In this document: positions 54,511-64,000 of the stretch, piece after piece
How the letters are laid out: each line of letters begins with the position of its first letter
How positions within the stretch are numbered: the stretch's first letter is position 1
Source of the DNA: Siphonodentalium dalli
Lineage: Eukaryota; Mollusca; Scaphopoda; Gadilida; Siphonodentaliidae
Direction: 5' to 3'
Length of the DNA: 64,000 bases
Assembly (NCBI GenBank): GCA_032622095.1
Contig: CP136069.1
Coordinates: forward strand, 43,130,194-43,194,193
Position numbers and translations under genes: made by a program
The notes under the pieces: model-generated
What the model was told of the DNA's origin: nothing
Databases searched by the model: none
The model's input: the letters and a program-made list of their open reading frames with translations, nothing else

Positions 54511-57407
54511 TAATGGACCGTTTGCGACTAGCAGTTATCGTCGATGGCCGGGATTACCTCCCCTGACTAGTAGGTATATATCAGAAGTATTAATGAGAAG
54601 GTCGCTTATTCACACCAAGACAAGCGGTATGTTTGGAAAACTACATCGTAATTTTCTTTTAAACTCATATATTGCAAAAGAAAATAACTATGTATGAACT
54701 AGTATATGCACATTTTACCTGGTGAACATTTACGAGCTGACTTCTGTGTATTTTCTCACAAACTAATATAGAAATACTAAAAGTTAACATATATATGTCA
54801 ACAAAGTATATATAAGGCATGTGCCTGAACGCAGTTAGTTACTTGTGCATAAAATGAGAAGAAACTGTTGGAGGTTTTCTGGTTTACAGAACTTGCAGAA
54901 CCGTGTCAGAAGGATTAATAAATAAGCATGCTTCCACCATGTTCCGTCCGAAAACTCCAATGAATTGCAATTACGGGGTTTGTGGATTTATGCTATCCAT
55001 CATGCACTATGATAGCGTTTTGTGTGTGTTCGTTTGCTTTATTGTGTCATTGCCCTTGTGCATATGGGGACACTGACTTTTACATTGCCACTAACCAAGC
55101 TAATAAAGAGCGCCTCGTCTGACTAATTATCTAATATGACACAAATAAACCATATATTTGATGAGTATTGTATTGAGTTGGATCTTCTTTTTGGGATTCG
55201 TATTCATGAATATATATATTATAGCAACTGGCTATAATATGAGTATATGACCTATATATTAGTCACATTTAGCAAAATTTAGCAAAGTAAATATAATTAT
55301 ACATAAACTAATGTACATGCATTTGCGTTTTTTTTGAAAGTGTTTAAGTAACATTTTGATATAACATTGGCAAGTTCTAAAGGAAATTGAGTTATGCTAT
55401 ATGTGTGCCATGATATCTGATTACTAATTCTCATAATTTATGAGTGTTTAGTTTCAACACTAGTGAATGCCAAGTTTGCCTATAAATTAATTAATTAATT
55501 TGATTTATTATATACGATCTAAAGTTCAACTCTTGTTATATGTTAGCTTGCACGTCGGAGGCAAGTTGTGTTCAACATAAATATGCAGGATCAAATATCT
55601 ACCCACACCATGGTACACCGTCCATGCAACTTCTTAAATATCTACATTATACAGTTCTATCTGGACTACAATTAAATGCTAAATATTTTCTTTTTTATTC
55701 GCAAGCCGCATTTAAGTTAGAGCACAAGTGGCTCAACATTGACATAAGCATCACTAAAAAGTCGAATATGGCAACAACAAAAAGAAATATTTTCAGAAAC
55801 TATGATAACATAAACAAAAAACTTTTTAATTCTTCATACAAACATTACTATTGAATTAAATTTGTTTCACTAATTTCATCCTCTTTCACGGAATTGCAGA
55901 TATTTACCTGAAAATTAAAAATGTTATACTATACGGCATTGTGGTCAACTTCGTGGAAATATTTGGAAACTGAATTCACAACGGCTTGCGTCATTCAAGG
56001 ACACCGTGCACAAGCACCGCGTACACAAGCAAGCACATCGTGGACACACTTCTTCAAGTTATCGAATATATCGTCCCATGATTTGTTTACAGTATGAAAC
56101 AATAAAGAGCATTAGTCCTTAGTATGTTCCTGACATAGTACAAATAAAGAGAGCGTTTCTCTCACTTCATTACGGAAACAAAAGAGAAATTTTCTGAGCT
56201 ACGACTTTGGAAACGTTTTTCGTAGCACGTAAATGTTGATTTCGTGCAAAGCCTATATTTATCGACCGACATACAAGTATATACATAAATATGTAGTATC
56301 CCTCCTTCAAAATTATGTTTACCCATTTTAAGGTTAAAATAAGCTATTTCTGATATATAGTACATATACTAACTCATATATACCCATTCCTCGTAAATTC
56401 TTAAAAGACGAAACAATTATTAACCAAATTTACTATAAATCTTATCAAACTTTATGTATTTTCTAATTCCCACATAAATAACAACAGAGTCAAACGCACT
56501 TTATTTTACCATATAAATATATAATGCATCAGTGATTGCTCTTTATTTTCACATGTTGTATGTACATTTGCGTAGAAGAAATTTGTTGGAGTACAAATAT
56601 TAGGAATGCTAACAGAGCGCAATTTCCGGCTTAAATACAGCAGCTGTCGCTTTTACATGAGGTGCCGGCGTATATTTAAAACAAGAGTCACTTTATTATA
56701 TGAATTTTGTTTTATAGACGACAACATGTATATATGTGTATGTCTTTCCACGGGCAAGGTGTATATAGACGTCCGCAGTCGGATATTAACAATTAATTTC
56801 ACTTTGTCTCCGGATCGCTGGGCGGTTGGTCGCATTTATGCGTTCTCCGCGCTAAGCCGTGATTTTTTTGTCGGACTTGGCGGATGGATTTAATCCCCCG
56901 CCAAGTCTGCCTCGTGCTGAGCAATCTGCAGTCGGCCCATTGTGTTGGATGGACTTTGCACTCTAACGTAGGCCGGCTGCAGGTGATTTTGGATTACCAA
57001 GTCACCCCAGTAGAACCCTCCACTGGCCGCGGCTTGGGGGCTGGCCAGAAGACACAGTCCGGGAAGAAGAAAAGGAAGAAAAAGACCCCGCCGCAGGGAT
57101 GCAGACAGGATGGCCAAGTGAAGACAGGGAAGAACTGAGAAACACCTAGTTCCCCTCAACTTGGCCTGCCAGCAACAAGATCAGCCGGCTGTAAATGGTG
57201 TCACCACAACCAGAAGGAACAGGTACGCCGAAGTCACCCCGGATGTCCATACCGTCGACGTGGACAGCGGCAACAGGGACGCCGAGGTCACATCGGAAGA
57301 ACAGACCTGGCCATTACTCTTTGCTTAGAAGAGAGCTCGATATACTCAGGGGAAGTAATAAATACCGGTCATCGACGATAACTATGCTAGTCGCAAATCG
57401 TCCATTA
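54511..57407. mobile_element. 2.9 kb TIR element, coding potential uncertain
   Basis: The left end TAATGGACCGTTTGCGACTA, then GTTATCGTCGATG.CCGG and ACCTCCCCTGA, recurs inverted at 57340-57407 (TCAGGGGAAGT..., CCGGTCATCGACGATAACTA, TAGTCGCAAATCGTCCATTA). The match is strong over about 60 bases. The inside is AT-rich except for a GC-rich stretch near the right end (56810-57330). Four copies of the ATAAAGAGC motif (55102, 56102, 56142 and 56537) lie within. No transposase motif was recognised. Confidence 0.8.
56884..57138 (+). CDS. Unrecognised small ORF in a GC-rich island of the TIR element
   Basis: An 84-codon open frame starting MDLIPRQVCLVLSNLQSAHC and ending in a basic stretch (KKKRKKKTPP) that resembles a nuclear-localisation or nucleic-acid-binding segment. 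The minus strand is also open here (57159-56890, 89 codons), as expected in GC-rich DNA, so the strand is unsure. The abrupt change in composition from its AT-rich neighbours suggests captured or formerly coding sequence. No family is recognised. Confidence 0.25.
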   Translation: MDLIPRQVCLVLSNLQSAHCVGWTLHSNVGRLQVILDYQVTPVEPSTGRGLGAGQKTQSGKKKRKKKTPPQGCRQDGQVKTGKN

Positions 57408-58036
57408 GCAAAATAAATAGAACAAACTACCCGATATAAATAGTTACACGACCATATCATTATGAATCATTTATATACTTGAAATACAATCGTTTGTGAA
57501 TTTATGATGGCTGCCTTGATCAAGTGGGCAACTCATTGTCATAGGGTCACACCTGTAATTTGCTTATAAATTGTACTGGTACTTAACCCCATGGCTGATA
57601 TATGTCAATACCAAGTACGGACCTAAATGTCATGCTGTGCAGTATGGATCATCTTCAGCGCACTAGCAATAGGCCATTATTCATAATGGAAATTAAAATA
57701 TTAGTGCCTGGGAATCAGTGTACCTTAATAGATGAAAATAGTTTACGATGTTCCAATATTGTGTATGATAATAGACTTTGGATAGAGTCATATTTATGTT
57801 CTCGTGATATTCCTGTTATATTTTTTCACTGAACAAAAGTCACAATGTCAACGAACCCATCATGCACGATATTATATATTAAACAGGTTAATCGAGGTTA
57901 AAATGGGATCTAAGCATATTGCCCATACACGCCAACAGACTATAATACACACTATTTACATGCGTCTAATATGCGCGCGATTCATATACATGCATTTATG
58001 CAAGGATATGTTTCACTGCGGGATCCGTATGTGTGT

Positions 58037-58283
58037 TTAACCCTTCCATGCTGGTGCAGTATTAGATATCCTGTGCCAGTGCATTCTCTTAAATATGCAA
58101 GTCTCCCAATGGAGCCTTGCATGTAAAGAATGCAGTGGCTCACAAGGCAAAGGTAAATATTGTTAGGCCAATGTATTGTCTTATATATGTTAGGCTCCCT
58201 ATAGGAGACTAGTTTATATAAGAGAATGCTTTGGTATTGGGTTTGCGCACCATTTCAGGAAGCTCCAGGCATGGAATGGTTAA
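58037..58283. mobile_element. Complete TTAA-flanked hairpin MITE, second copy
   Basis: TTAA CCCTTCCATGCTGGTGC at the left and GCTCCAGGCATGGAATGG TTAA at the right. Inside are two half-palindromes of the CATTCTCTTA.ATATGC..GTCTCC / GGAG.C type (58080-58135 and 58165-58235). It is the same family and architecture as 51829-52053 but more diverged internally. Length is 247 bp including TTAA sites. Confidence 0.88.
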
Positions 58284-58474
58284 GCAAAAGAATTAAAAGA
58301 AAATATTCACTTTGTTTTTGCTCATTTACTGAACAATTAGAATTGTTAGGTTGTAAAACCTTTCTCTCATTTTTTCACAATTCATTTCTTGAACTTAAGC
58401 TTACTAGCCTCTGTTAAGTCAGCACAGTATAATATTTTTAGCTTTTCTTATAAAGTCTTTTTACTTACCGGTAT

Positions 58475-59189
58475 TTGTCCATGCTGATAGACAACTCAAC
58501 GGATGTTGCCATTTTTGCTTTGGAAAGTCTACATGTACCTGTGTCTCTTAGACAGGTGCATGCCAGAAAAAAATTAAAAAATGTTAGTGTCAAACTTTTG
58601 GATGTTGTTGTTGATAGTTTGGACATATATGATGAGAATAAAATCTTGGGCCACCCTGCAAAAGTCCCTGTATTAAAATTAAATAGCGACGTTCAAATGT
58701 TCATAATTTCCAATCACTCGACGCACCATACCCCTGTTTGTTTAAAAAAAATTATGACCTTGGTTTTACGGCAACTGATTGTTTTCTGTTTACAAATTAC
58801 ACAAAATTCCTAGCGATTCTAGCGATCTAACTGTAATAAATCCTACAATTTTCTCACCACTTGCTGAAAATAACACCCTGTCTCAGACATATCCTATATA
58901 TATTCGATTGGGCACATAGTTTCAAGTTCATAATTTATAATTTATTCGAGATATCAGTCGAAATCATCGCGAAAACAAAAATGAAAATAATGTTCAACGG
59001 GACGTCCCTCGTCTCGATTTTTTCAGAAAACTACGGAAAGCCGATTCGTTCAAAAAATACGCAGTACGAATCATAAAGACTGCAATTATTTCCGATTCTG
59101 ATAATCTTATATGTTGTGACCAATTTAAGTCTCCATTAAGACGTGCCCACGATGTTAAAGCATACTTCTTAATCATGTCTTACCAGTGA
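58475..59189 (+). pseudogene. Possible decayed coding patch, family unknown
   Basis: Frame 58475-58813 (112 codons) contains VSLRQVHARKKLKNVSVKLL and KVPVLKLNSDVQMFIISNHS. A different frame from about 58810 reads S-D-S-S-D-L-T...FSPLAENNTLSQTYPIYIRL. A third stretch at 59015-59189 reads LDFFRKLRKADSFKKYAVRI...SPLRRAHDVKAYFLIMSYQ and then stops. The pieces are more protein-like than random AT-rich frames, but I recognise no domain, and the frame changes imply decay if they belong together. Confidence 0.3.
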
Positions 59190-60489
59190 CATGCGCCATC
59201 TTTAAAGGTACACACTAATTTCTTATCTGGAATTTCACACTTTTTGTCAAGTGTGTCTAAGTGATTACGATCTTATTTTCAAAGGGAAATATAATAATTA
59301 TCGATGATTATTAAATGATCTCAAATGTCCTATATTCAACATGCATCATGACTTTAAAGGTACACGGGGTTCTTTGTCTTAAAGACATATTATGTACTTG
59401 TTCGGGTGCGTGGAACTGGTAAGTTAGTATTCAGGTGCTATGCCAACTGGAGGAATTCTGCTAAAATCACCGAAAATCTGAAGCAAATCGACCGTACCAC
59501 TCCATAGAAAAGATTGTCTGAACTACGCTAAATTGTAAATATTTACTACTCGAATCGGGAGTCCGGGACGCTTCTATCCGCGATAAACTAACGTAAACGA
59601 TTTTGCTATCGGCAGTCACTGCATTTAATTGATATATAAGAATGACGATGTGTGTTGTCAATTTAGATATAATATTTGTAAAAATAACTACTCTGAACAA
59701 TAGTATTCTCCATTTCTATTTGATCACCATGGATACCGAAGTGTTTCACAACACTTTAAATTTGGCGTTTTTGTTTTTGGTGAAATATGTCATTTTAGAT
59801 TACGATTTTATTTTATTGTAAATTTGTATATATTGCCCACAATTGACAACGCTTTGTCAGGCGGCGTGCTCGAATATACATCTTATTTCATTACAAAGAT
59901 GTACTGCAGATTCCATACAGTAGAATGACAGCAACAACACAAGTTTTACGGAATTATAATTTATGTTGGTATATACGAAATGGTCGACAAGGAAGGCTGA
60001 ATACAACGGCAATACACTGTTGAATTATCGTCTATTTTTCATTGTTACAAGTTATTTGGTTATTGTTAAAACTGTTCTGTTCAGCTGCAGGTGGGTATTT
60101 TATCATTCGCCCATCGTTTTGATTCTTGGTTCGATGCGTGTTTCGTTTGCATTGTTTCATTTTAAATTATTATTCGGGAGTTTCGATTTGGATTTTCTGG
60201 TTATGTTGTTTGGTAGTTGGTGCATTTCGGTGTTAGCTACATATCAAACATTTCAAGTCTTTTTCGAGTTTCTGTTTCCAATTCTTGCTAGAAGGTTGCT
60301 AAAGTTGTTTTTTTGTTCTGTTAGTTATGTTATATGTAGTTGACCTAGTCCTAGACTCCTAGTGATCTAGATCGCATGTTGGTTACATGGTTGCTTCTGT
60401 TTTCTAAATCGTTCTCTCTTATCCTGACTCTGGCATTGGTTCTAAATCCAGAGAGGTCCAGATGCCCTTCCTATATCTTGGTTATGGCA
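59190..60489. other. Unassigned sequence
   Basis: It includes a 126-codon, very hydrophobic, T-rich plus-strand frame (59963-60343). The T-richness alone would give Phe/Leu/Val-rich translation, so I do not call it a gene. No repeat shared with the rest of the window was recognised. Confidence 0.35.
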
Positions 60490-61972
60490 GTAACAGAAGT
60501 TTAAGGTGTACTTTATGTGACCAGACATTCGACAACGCGTGGGATTCTCAACTGCTCGCTCATCTCTTGATATATTAGCTGACCGATGGGCTGTTCTAGA
60601 TAAACGTATTTGCAAAGATACCGCATACGATGCATTCAAAAGTGCGAAGAGTCGCCTCCAACACGATTTCGAGAGTTCTATATATGTGCATGAATCGTGC
60701 AGAATATCATTCCGTACACGGATACGACGGAAGGAGAGTAAAACACTAGATTCTGATAACGTAGAAACACAGGACGAGGTATCAGCTCTGAATCTGACTT
60801 CATCTCCGGCAAAAATAAATCGATGTCAAACTAAGAAGAAATTCGTTTGTTTTGTGAATGATGATCTTTGTACAATCGACGATCAGCCTTATATGAAGGT
60901 GGACTTGGTCGGTGTTCAGAAGTGCGTTCTGGAAACAAACTGATTGAACAAATGCGCGAAAAGTTACCGAAGTCTGATGATAAATTACACGCCGCCGCTA
61001 AAAGACTGGACATTTTATTAAGTGGTGCCTCTTATGACATTTTCGCCGCCGACGTGTACTACCACAATATATGTTACAGCAGGTTTATGTATAGGTATAT
61101 TCCCATTGACAGTGAGCTTGAGCATGTTGAACGGGACGCCGTAGTTGATGAGTTTCTTGGGATGGTCGAGACTCGTGTTGTGAGAGACAAAGATTCCTTT
61201 CTTTTGATGGAGCTTCTTGAAGATGCCGACGAGATAGCAGATGAACATGTTGTGCAGATCCCATGTAAATTGAAATACACCAACAGACTTAAGGATTCAA
61301 TTCAACGCAAGTTCTGATGTCTGGTGGACTTCATGACCATCGGCAGACATGTTGTTGTTTTTTTCGAAGGATATAAATCCTTTGTCATATTCTGTTGCAA
61401 CACTGCAGGGTCGCGGTATGCGCGAGAATGATTCAGTTAAATCTTTTGCAAAGTTGGTGAGGAGAAATAATGCGTGCAGGAGATCTCCCGGAAACTGGCC
61501 GCCGAGTCCTCAAGAATTCATAGACTTTTTGGAGTCCAGTAAGCCACTAAGCTGCATATTCAATGCTATTTCATGGTCGATTAATCCACTGAGAACGACG
61601 AATGACTCAAGTTATGTGACGACACCAAACCATGCACAGGCAGAGAAGATATCCGCAATCGCAAATAGTTGGGAAATGTTGATTGGAGAAAAGAGACCAG
61701 CTTTTAATACAGCACTGAGTTTAACATTGCATCGCATATCAGGCAGTAAGGAGTCTACTGTGTTACTGCATCATAGTGGAGTCGGAATCTCTTATACATA
61801 TGTAAGACGTCTCAATAATACATAGGCCAGTAGTTTGACTAAAAATAATCCACTAGTGCCGTCAGGTTTTACTAAAGGACAAAGTGTTCATATTACTTTC
61901 GATAACTCCGATGGACGACAGCAAACGCTAACTGGCGCCCATACGACGCACCATGATTGTATTTTTTTCTGA
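60490..61972 (+). pseudogene. Broken copy of a repetitive invertebrate protein family (Cys-rich N-terminus, DNSD...TLTGAHTTHH C-terminus)
   Basis: Several frames join into one protein-like series. In order: C-T-L-C-D-Q-T-F (60508), then ILADRWAVLDKRICKDTAYD...YVHESCRISFRTRI, then GGLGRCSEVRSGNKLIEQMR...LSGASYDIFAADVYYHNICY, then INPLSYSVATLQGRGMREND...NWPPSPQEF, then RPAFNTALSLTLHRISGSKE...SGVGISYTYVRRLNN. After an in-frame TAG (61823) it continues SVHITFDNSDGRQQTLTGAH-TTHH to a stop at 61972. Frame changes fall near 60545, 60895 and 61310-61350. From memory, similar proteins occur in many copies in mollusc, cnidarian and echinoderm genomes and are probably transposon-borne, but I cannot name a superfamily or function. 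This copy is dead. Confidence 0.7.
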
Positions 61973-62257
61973 ATCCATATAATATATTTCACCCCTTACG
62001 TCGTTTACTTGGTTTAACTCCGTCATAATAACCCCCATTCAGTTATAAAAGCCTACAATCGGAATGGTCTATTATTCATTTGGAGGAATGTTCAGTTAAT
62101 AAAAGCAGACAACAGACAGACGAAAAGATAATAGAAGTGTTGAAGGATACATATTGATGGATGGAGGGAATTGTTCAGATAATAAGATCAACAAACAACA
62201 TATCTGAACTTTTCCTAACTCATCAATGAGTATTTTCAACTTGTGACATGTCTAGTG

Positions 62258-62517
62258 CAGTGTTGCTTTCCTGGGGGAACGCGGGGGAACACCGTTCCCC
62301 TACTTTTTTTCTGAAGGGGAACGCTGTTCCCCCCACATTTTTAGCCTCAATTACTTTAAATATCTTCACATTTTTAGTTATAATAAAAACAAAAACAGAA
62401 ACGTTGTTTTGGAGTGTATAAGCTTTTCCCGCTCCATACTATGTGTATAATGCAAGTTATAAATAACGTGTGACGTCGTTCAAAGTTAAGCGCGCATTTG
62501 TTTTGTAAACATTCAAA
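62258..62517 (+). mobile_element. Probable hAT 5' terminus and leader
   Basis: CAGTGTTGCTTTCCTGGGGG at 62258 has the CAGTG start typical of hAT terminal repeats. It is followed by GGGGGAAC/GTTCCCC palindromic words (62273-62336) and then an AT-rich leader to the ATG at 62518. The 3' terminus lies beyond the window, so the 8 bp target duplication cannot be tested. Confidence 0.6.
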
Positions 62518-63978
62518 ATGTCTAACATTTCTCGCGATTCAAAAGAACCAAAACAGAGGGAAATTTCTACATTTTTCAAAACTAAGTCTTGCAACACGCC
62601 GACGAAAGATAACATTACCACTAGAAGCCCCTATAGTGGTAGTATTTTTGATGAAAGGAAGAGTGATTGTTGTGAAATCTCGGCTGCTGATGTGACCGCG
62701 GCTACCTCACGCAAAACTGACATTAACCCTAATAGTACAAGTGACACTGACAATTTGAGTCAAAATAAACCTGGCATTGTCGACAACTGTGCCTGGCCCG
62801 ACGTATGGTCCTCTGAAGTCTGGGCAGGTAAACAGGAGGCGTATCCATGGATATTTTGTGGTGGAGGGAAATTGGGCTGTCGTATCTGTAAGGAAATTCA
62901 ACAGTTGGGTCCGAGCAAAACGCAGGGGGTCCACACGTCGAAGGAGTGGAGTGAGTGTCTAGTTGAGCAAAATGGGAAGACGCGTGAGGCACAACTGACC
63001 TCAATTAGGAAAAAGATTTATAAACACTTGACATCCGAGGCACATAAGAAATCCACCGATATCTTAGGTATGAGGGAGAAAGGAATAATGGAAAGTAATG
63101 TAGATGCCATGCAGAAAATGAACCTAAAATCTACCGAGCATGTGTTCCGAACAGCGTATTATCTGGCAAAGTCAGATCGGCCTTTCAGTGACTTGGATGG
63201 GTTGAATGAATTACAAATTCTGAATGGAGCAGAGATGGGGAGCGGGCTACATTCTAGGCATTCGGCCTTGAAAATCGTTCAACATATAACAATGGAGATG
63301 TCCACCCGCATATGTAAATCCATCCGAGAGAATAGAGGGAAATTGTCAGTTCTTGTTGATGAGTCAACCACAGTGTCGCAGAAGTCCGCTCTTATCTTGT
63401 ATATTAAAGCCCAGGTCGAACCATCAGGCGACCCACTGTTCGTATTCCTATCGCTACACGAATTGTTAGATGGCGAGGATTATAAAAGCATATACCATGC
63501 CATTATTCGGTGTCTTAAAAGATTCGGTTTCAACGACCAGTACCTTAAGGAACATTTAATCGCGTTCACGAGTGATGGGGCAAGTGCTCTAACCGGTAAG
63601 AAAAGTGGCGTGATGGAACTTTTAAAGGCCGACTTTCCGAAGATAATCACATGGCACTGTTTAAATCACCGTTTAGAGTTAGCAGTAGGGGATGCGATCG
63701 CGAAAATTAGTGGCATATTTCATTTCAAGACCTTCATTGAAAAGGTGCATACGATCTACAGCCAATCCCCTAAAAACCAATGGGAGTTAAAAGAAATTGC
63801 TAGTAGCTTCGAGTCCGAGATTTTGAAGATAGGCACGTTTCTAAGTACGAGGTGGGTGGCAAGTAGTTACCGAACTGTTATGGCTATGTGGACAAGTTAT
63901 AAATCGTTGTTTCTCCATTTTAAAAAGAAATCCGTTGGGAGTAACAAAACTTCGTCTCAGTTTAAAGGACTATACTGA
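62518..63978 (+). CDS. hAT-superfamily transposase, KIAA1586/ZMYM6-like, C-terminus lost to frameshift
   Basis: The 486-codon frame starts in a low-complexity region with ISTFFKTK (about residues 16-23), common at the start of this group. A TTF/BED-like zinc finger follows: KQEAYPWIF (105-113), C121 and C124 in GCRIC, and H170 and H176 in the K-H-L-T-S-E-A-H stretch. The RNase H-like core has LVDESTTVSQKSAL with catalytic D281, FTSDGASALTGKKSGV with D353, and CLNHRLELAV with C381 and H384. The third acidic residue and the hAT dimerisation domain are missing. The stop at 63976 is probably a frameshift artefact of decay: another frame just beyond reads ILKRMQSPGF, the expected continuation. These proteins cut and paste DNA; some are domesticated, but the break argues against that here. 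Confidence 0.9.
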   Translation: MSNISRDSKEPKQREISTFFKTKSCNTPTKDNITTRSPYSGSIFDERKSDCCEISAADVTAATSRKTDINPNSTSDTDNLSQNKPGIVDNCAWPDVWSSEVWAGKQEAYPWIFCGGGKLGCRICKEIQQLGPSKTQGVHTSKEWSECLVEQNGKTREAQLTSIRKKIYKHLTSEAHKKSTDILGMREKGIMESNVDAMQKMNLKSTEHVFRTAYYLAKSDRPFSDLDGLNELQILNGAEMGSGLHSRHSALKIVQHITMEMSTRICKSIRENRGKLSVLVDESTTVSQKSALILYIKAQVEPSGDPLFVFLSLHELLDGEDYKSIYHAIIRCLKRFGFNDQYLKEHLIAFTSDGASALTGKKSGVMELLKADFPKIITWHCLNHRLELAVGDAIAKISGIFHFKTFIEKVHTIYSQSPKNQWELKEIASSFESEILKIGTFLSTRWVASSYRTVMAMWTSYKSLFLHFKKKSVGSNKTSSQFKGLY

Positions 63979-64000
63979 AGCGCATGCAGTCTCCTGGATT

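Noticed and set aside
58226-58417. Next acyltransferase exon of the NRF gene
   Set aside because: A short hydrophobic frame begins inside the TTAA-flanked MITE, lacks a good acceptor, and does not match the expected family motifs.
59963-60343. 126-codon hydrophobic plus-strand frame as a membrane protein
   Set aside because: The region is very T-rich, which by itself yields Phe/Leu/Val-rich translation; no other support.

Overview
This window looks like intergenic and intronic DNA from an animal nuclear genome. It is AT-rich and has no operons, closely packed genes or bacterial-style genes. The one convincing host gene has spliced exons with GT/AG borders and a signal peptide. Transposon relics, fold-back elements and satellites fill nearly everything else. 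NRF-domain acyltransferases, a KIAA1586-like hAT transposase and many small palindromic elements together suggest an invertebrate, most likely a mollusc or another lophotrochozoan. That placement is inference, because there is no rRNA or mitochondrial marker here.

Host gene: four plus-strand exons (13074-13545, 14881-15077, 17153-17249, 48461-48643) are phase-compatible (1, 0, 1) and, in order, encode a signal peptide, a cysteine-rich NRF domain and the first membrane segment of a 'nose resistant to fluoxetine' (nrf-6)-like acyltransferase. If exon 4 belongs to the same gene, intron 3 is about 31 kb, and most of the mobile DNA in the window lies inside it. The acyltransferase core is not in the window.

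Layout. 0-6.7 kb: short tandem repeats, a fold-back element and poly-G-bearing repeats. 6.8-12.8 kb: two decayed non-LTR retrotransposons and two arrays of a ~355 bp satellite in opposite orientation around one of them. 13-17.3 kb: exons 1-3, with a LINE tail and a multi-hairpin element in the introns. 17.3-48 kb: the giant intron, with a TTAA-flanked element, several 0.6-4 kb terminal-inverted-repeat (TIR) elements nested in tandem arrays, two SINE copies, a ~2.4 kb minisatellite of about 32 units and a ~3.4 kb fold-back element. 48-58.3 kb: exon 4, more palindromic elements including two clear TTAA-flanked copies, and a 2.9 kb TIR element. 58.4-64 kb: a possible decayed coding patch, a broken copy of a protein family repeated in invertebrate genomes, and the 5' part of a hAT transposon whose frame breaks near the window edge.

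The strongest signals are structural: insertions with readable empty sites (TA in a SINE, TTA in a tandem repeat), TTAA-flanked hairpin elements, arrays that switch orientation at a centre, and a short recurring motif (AATAAAGAGCG or its complement) clustered inside two unrelated TIR elements. I found no evidence of a new enzyme system.
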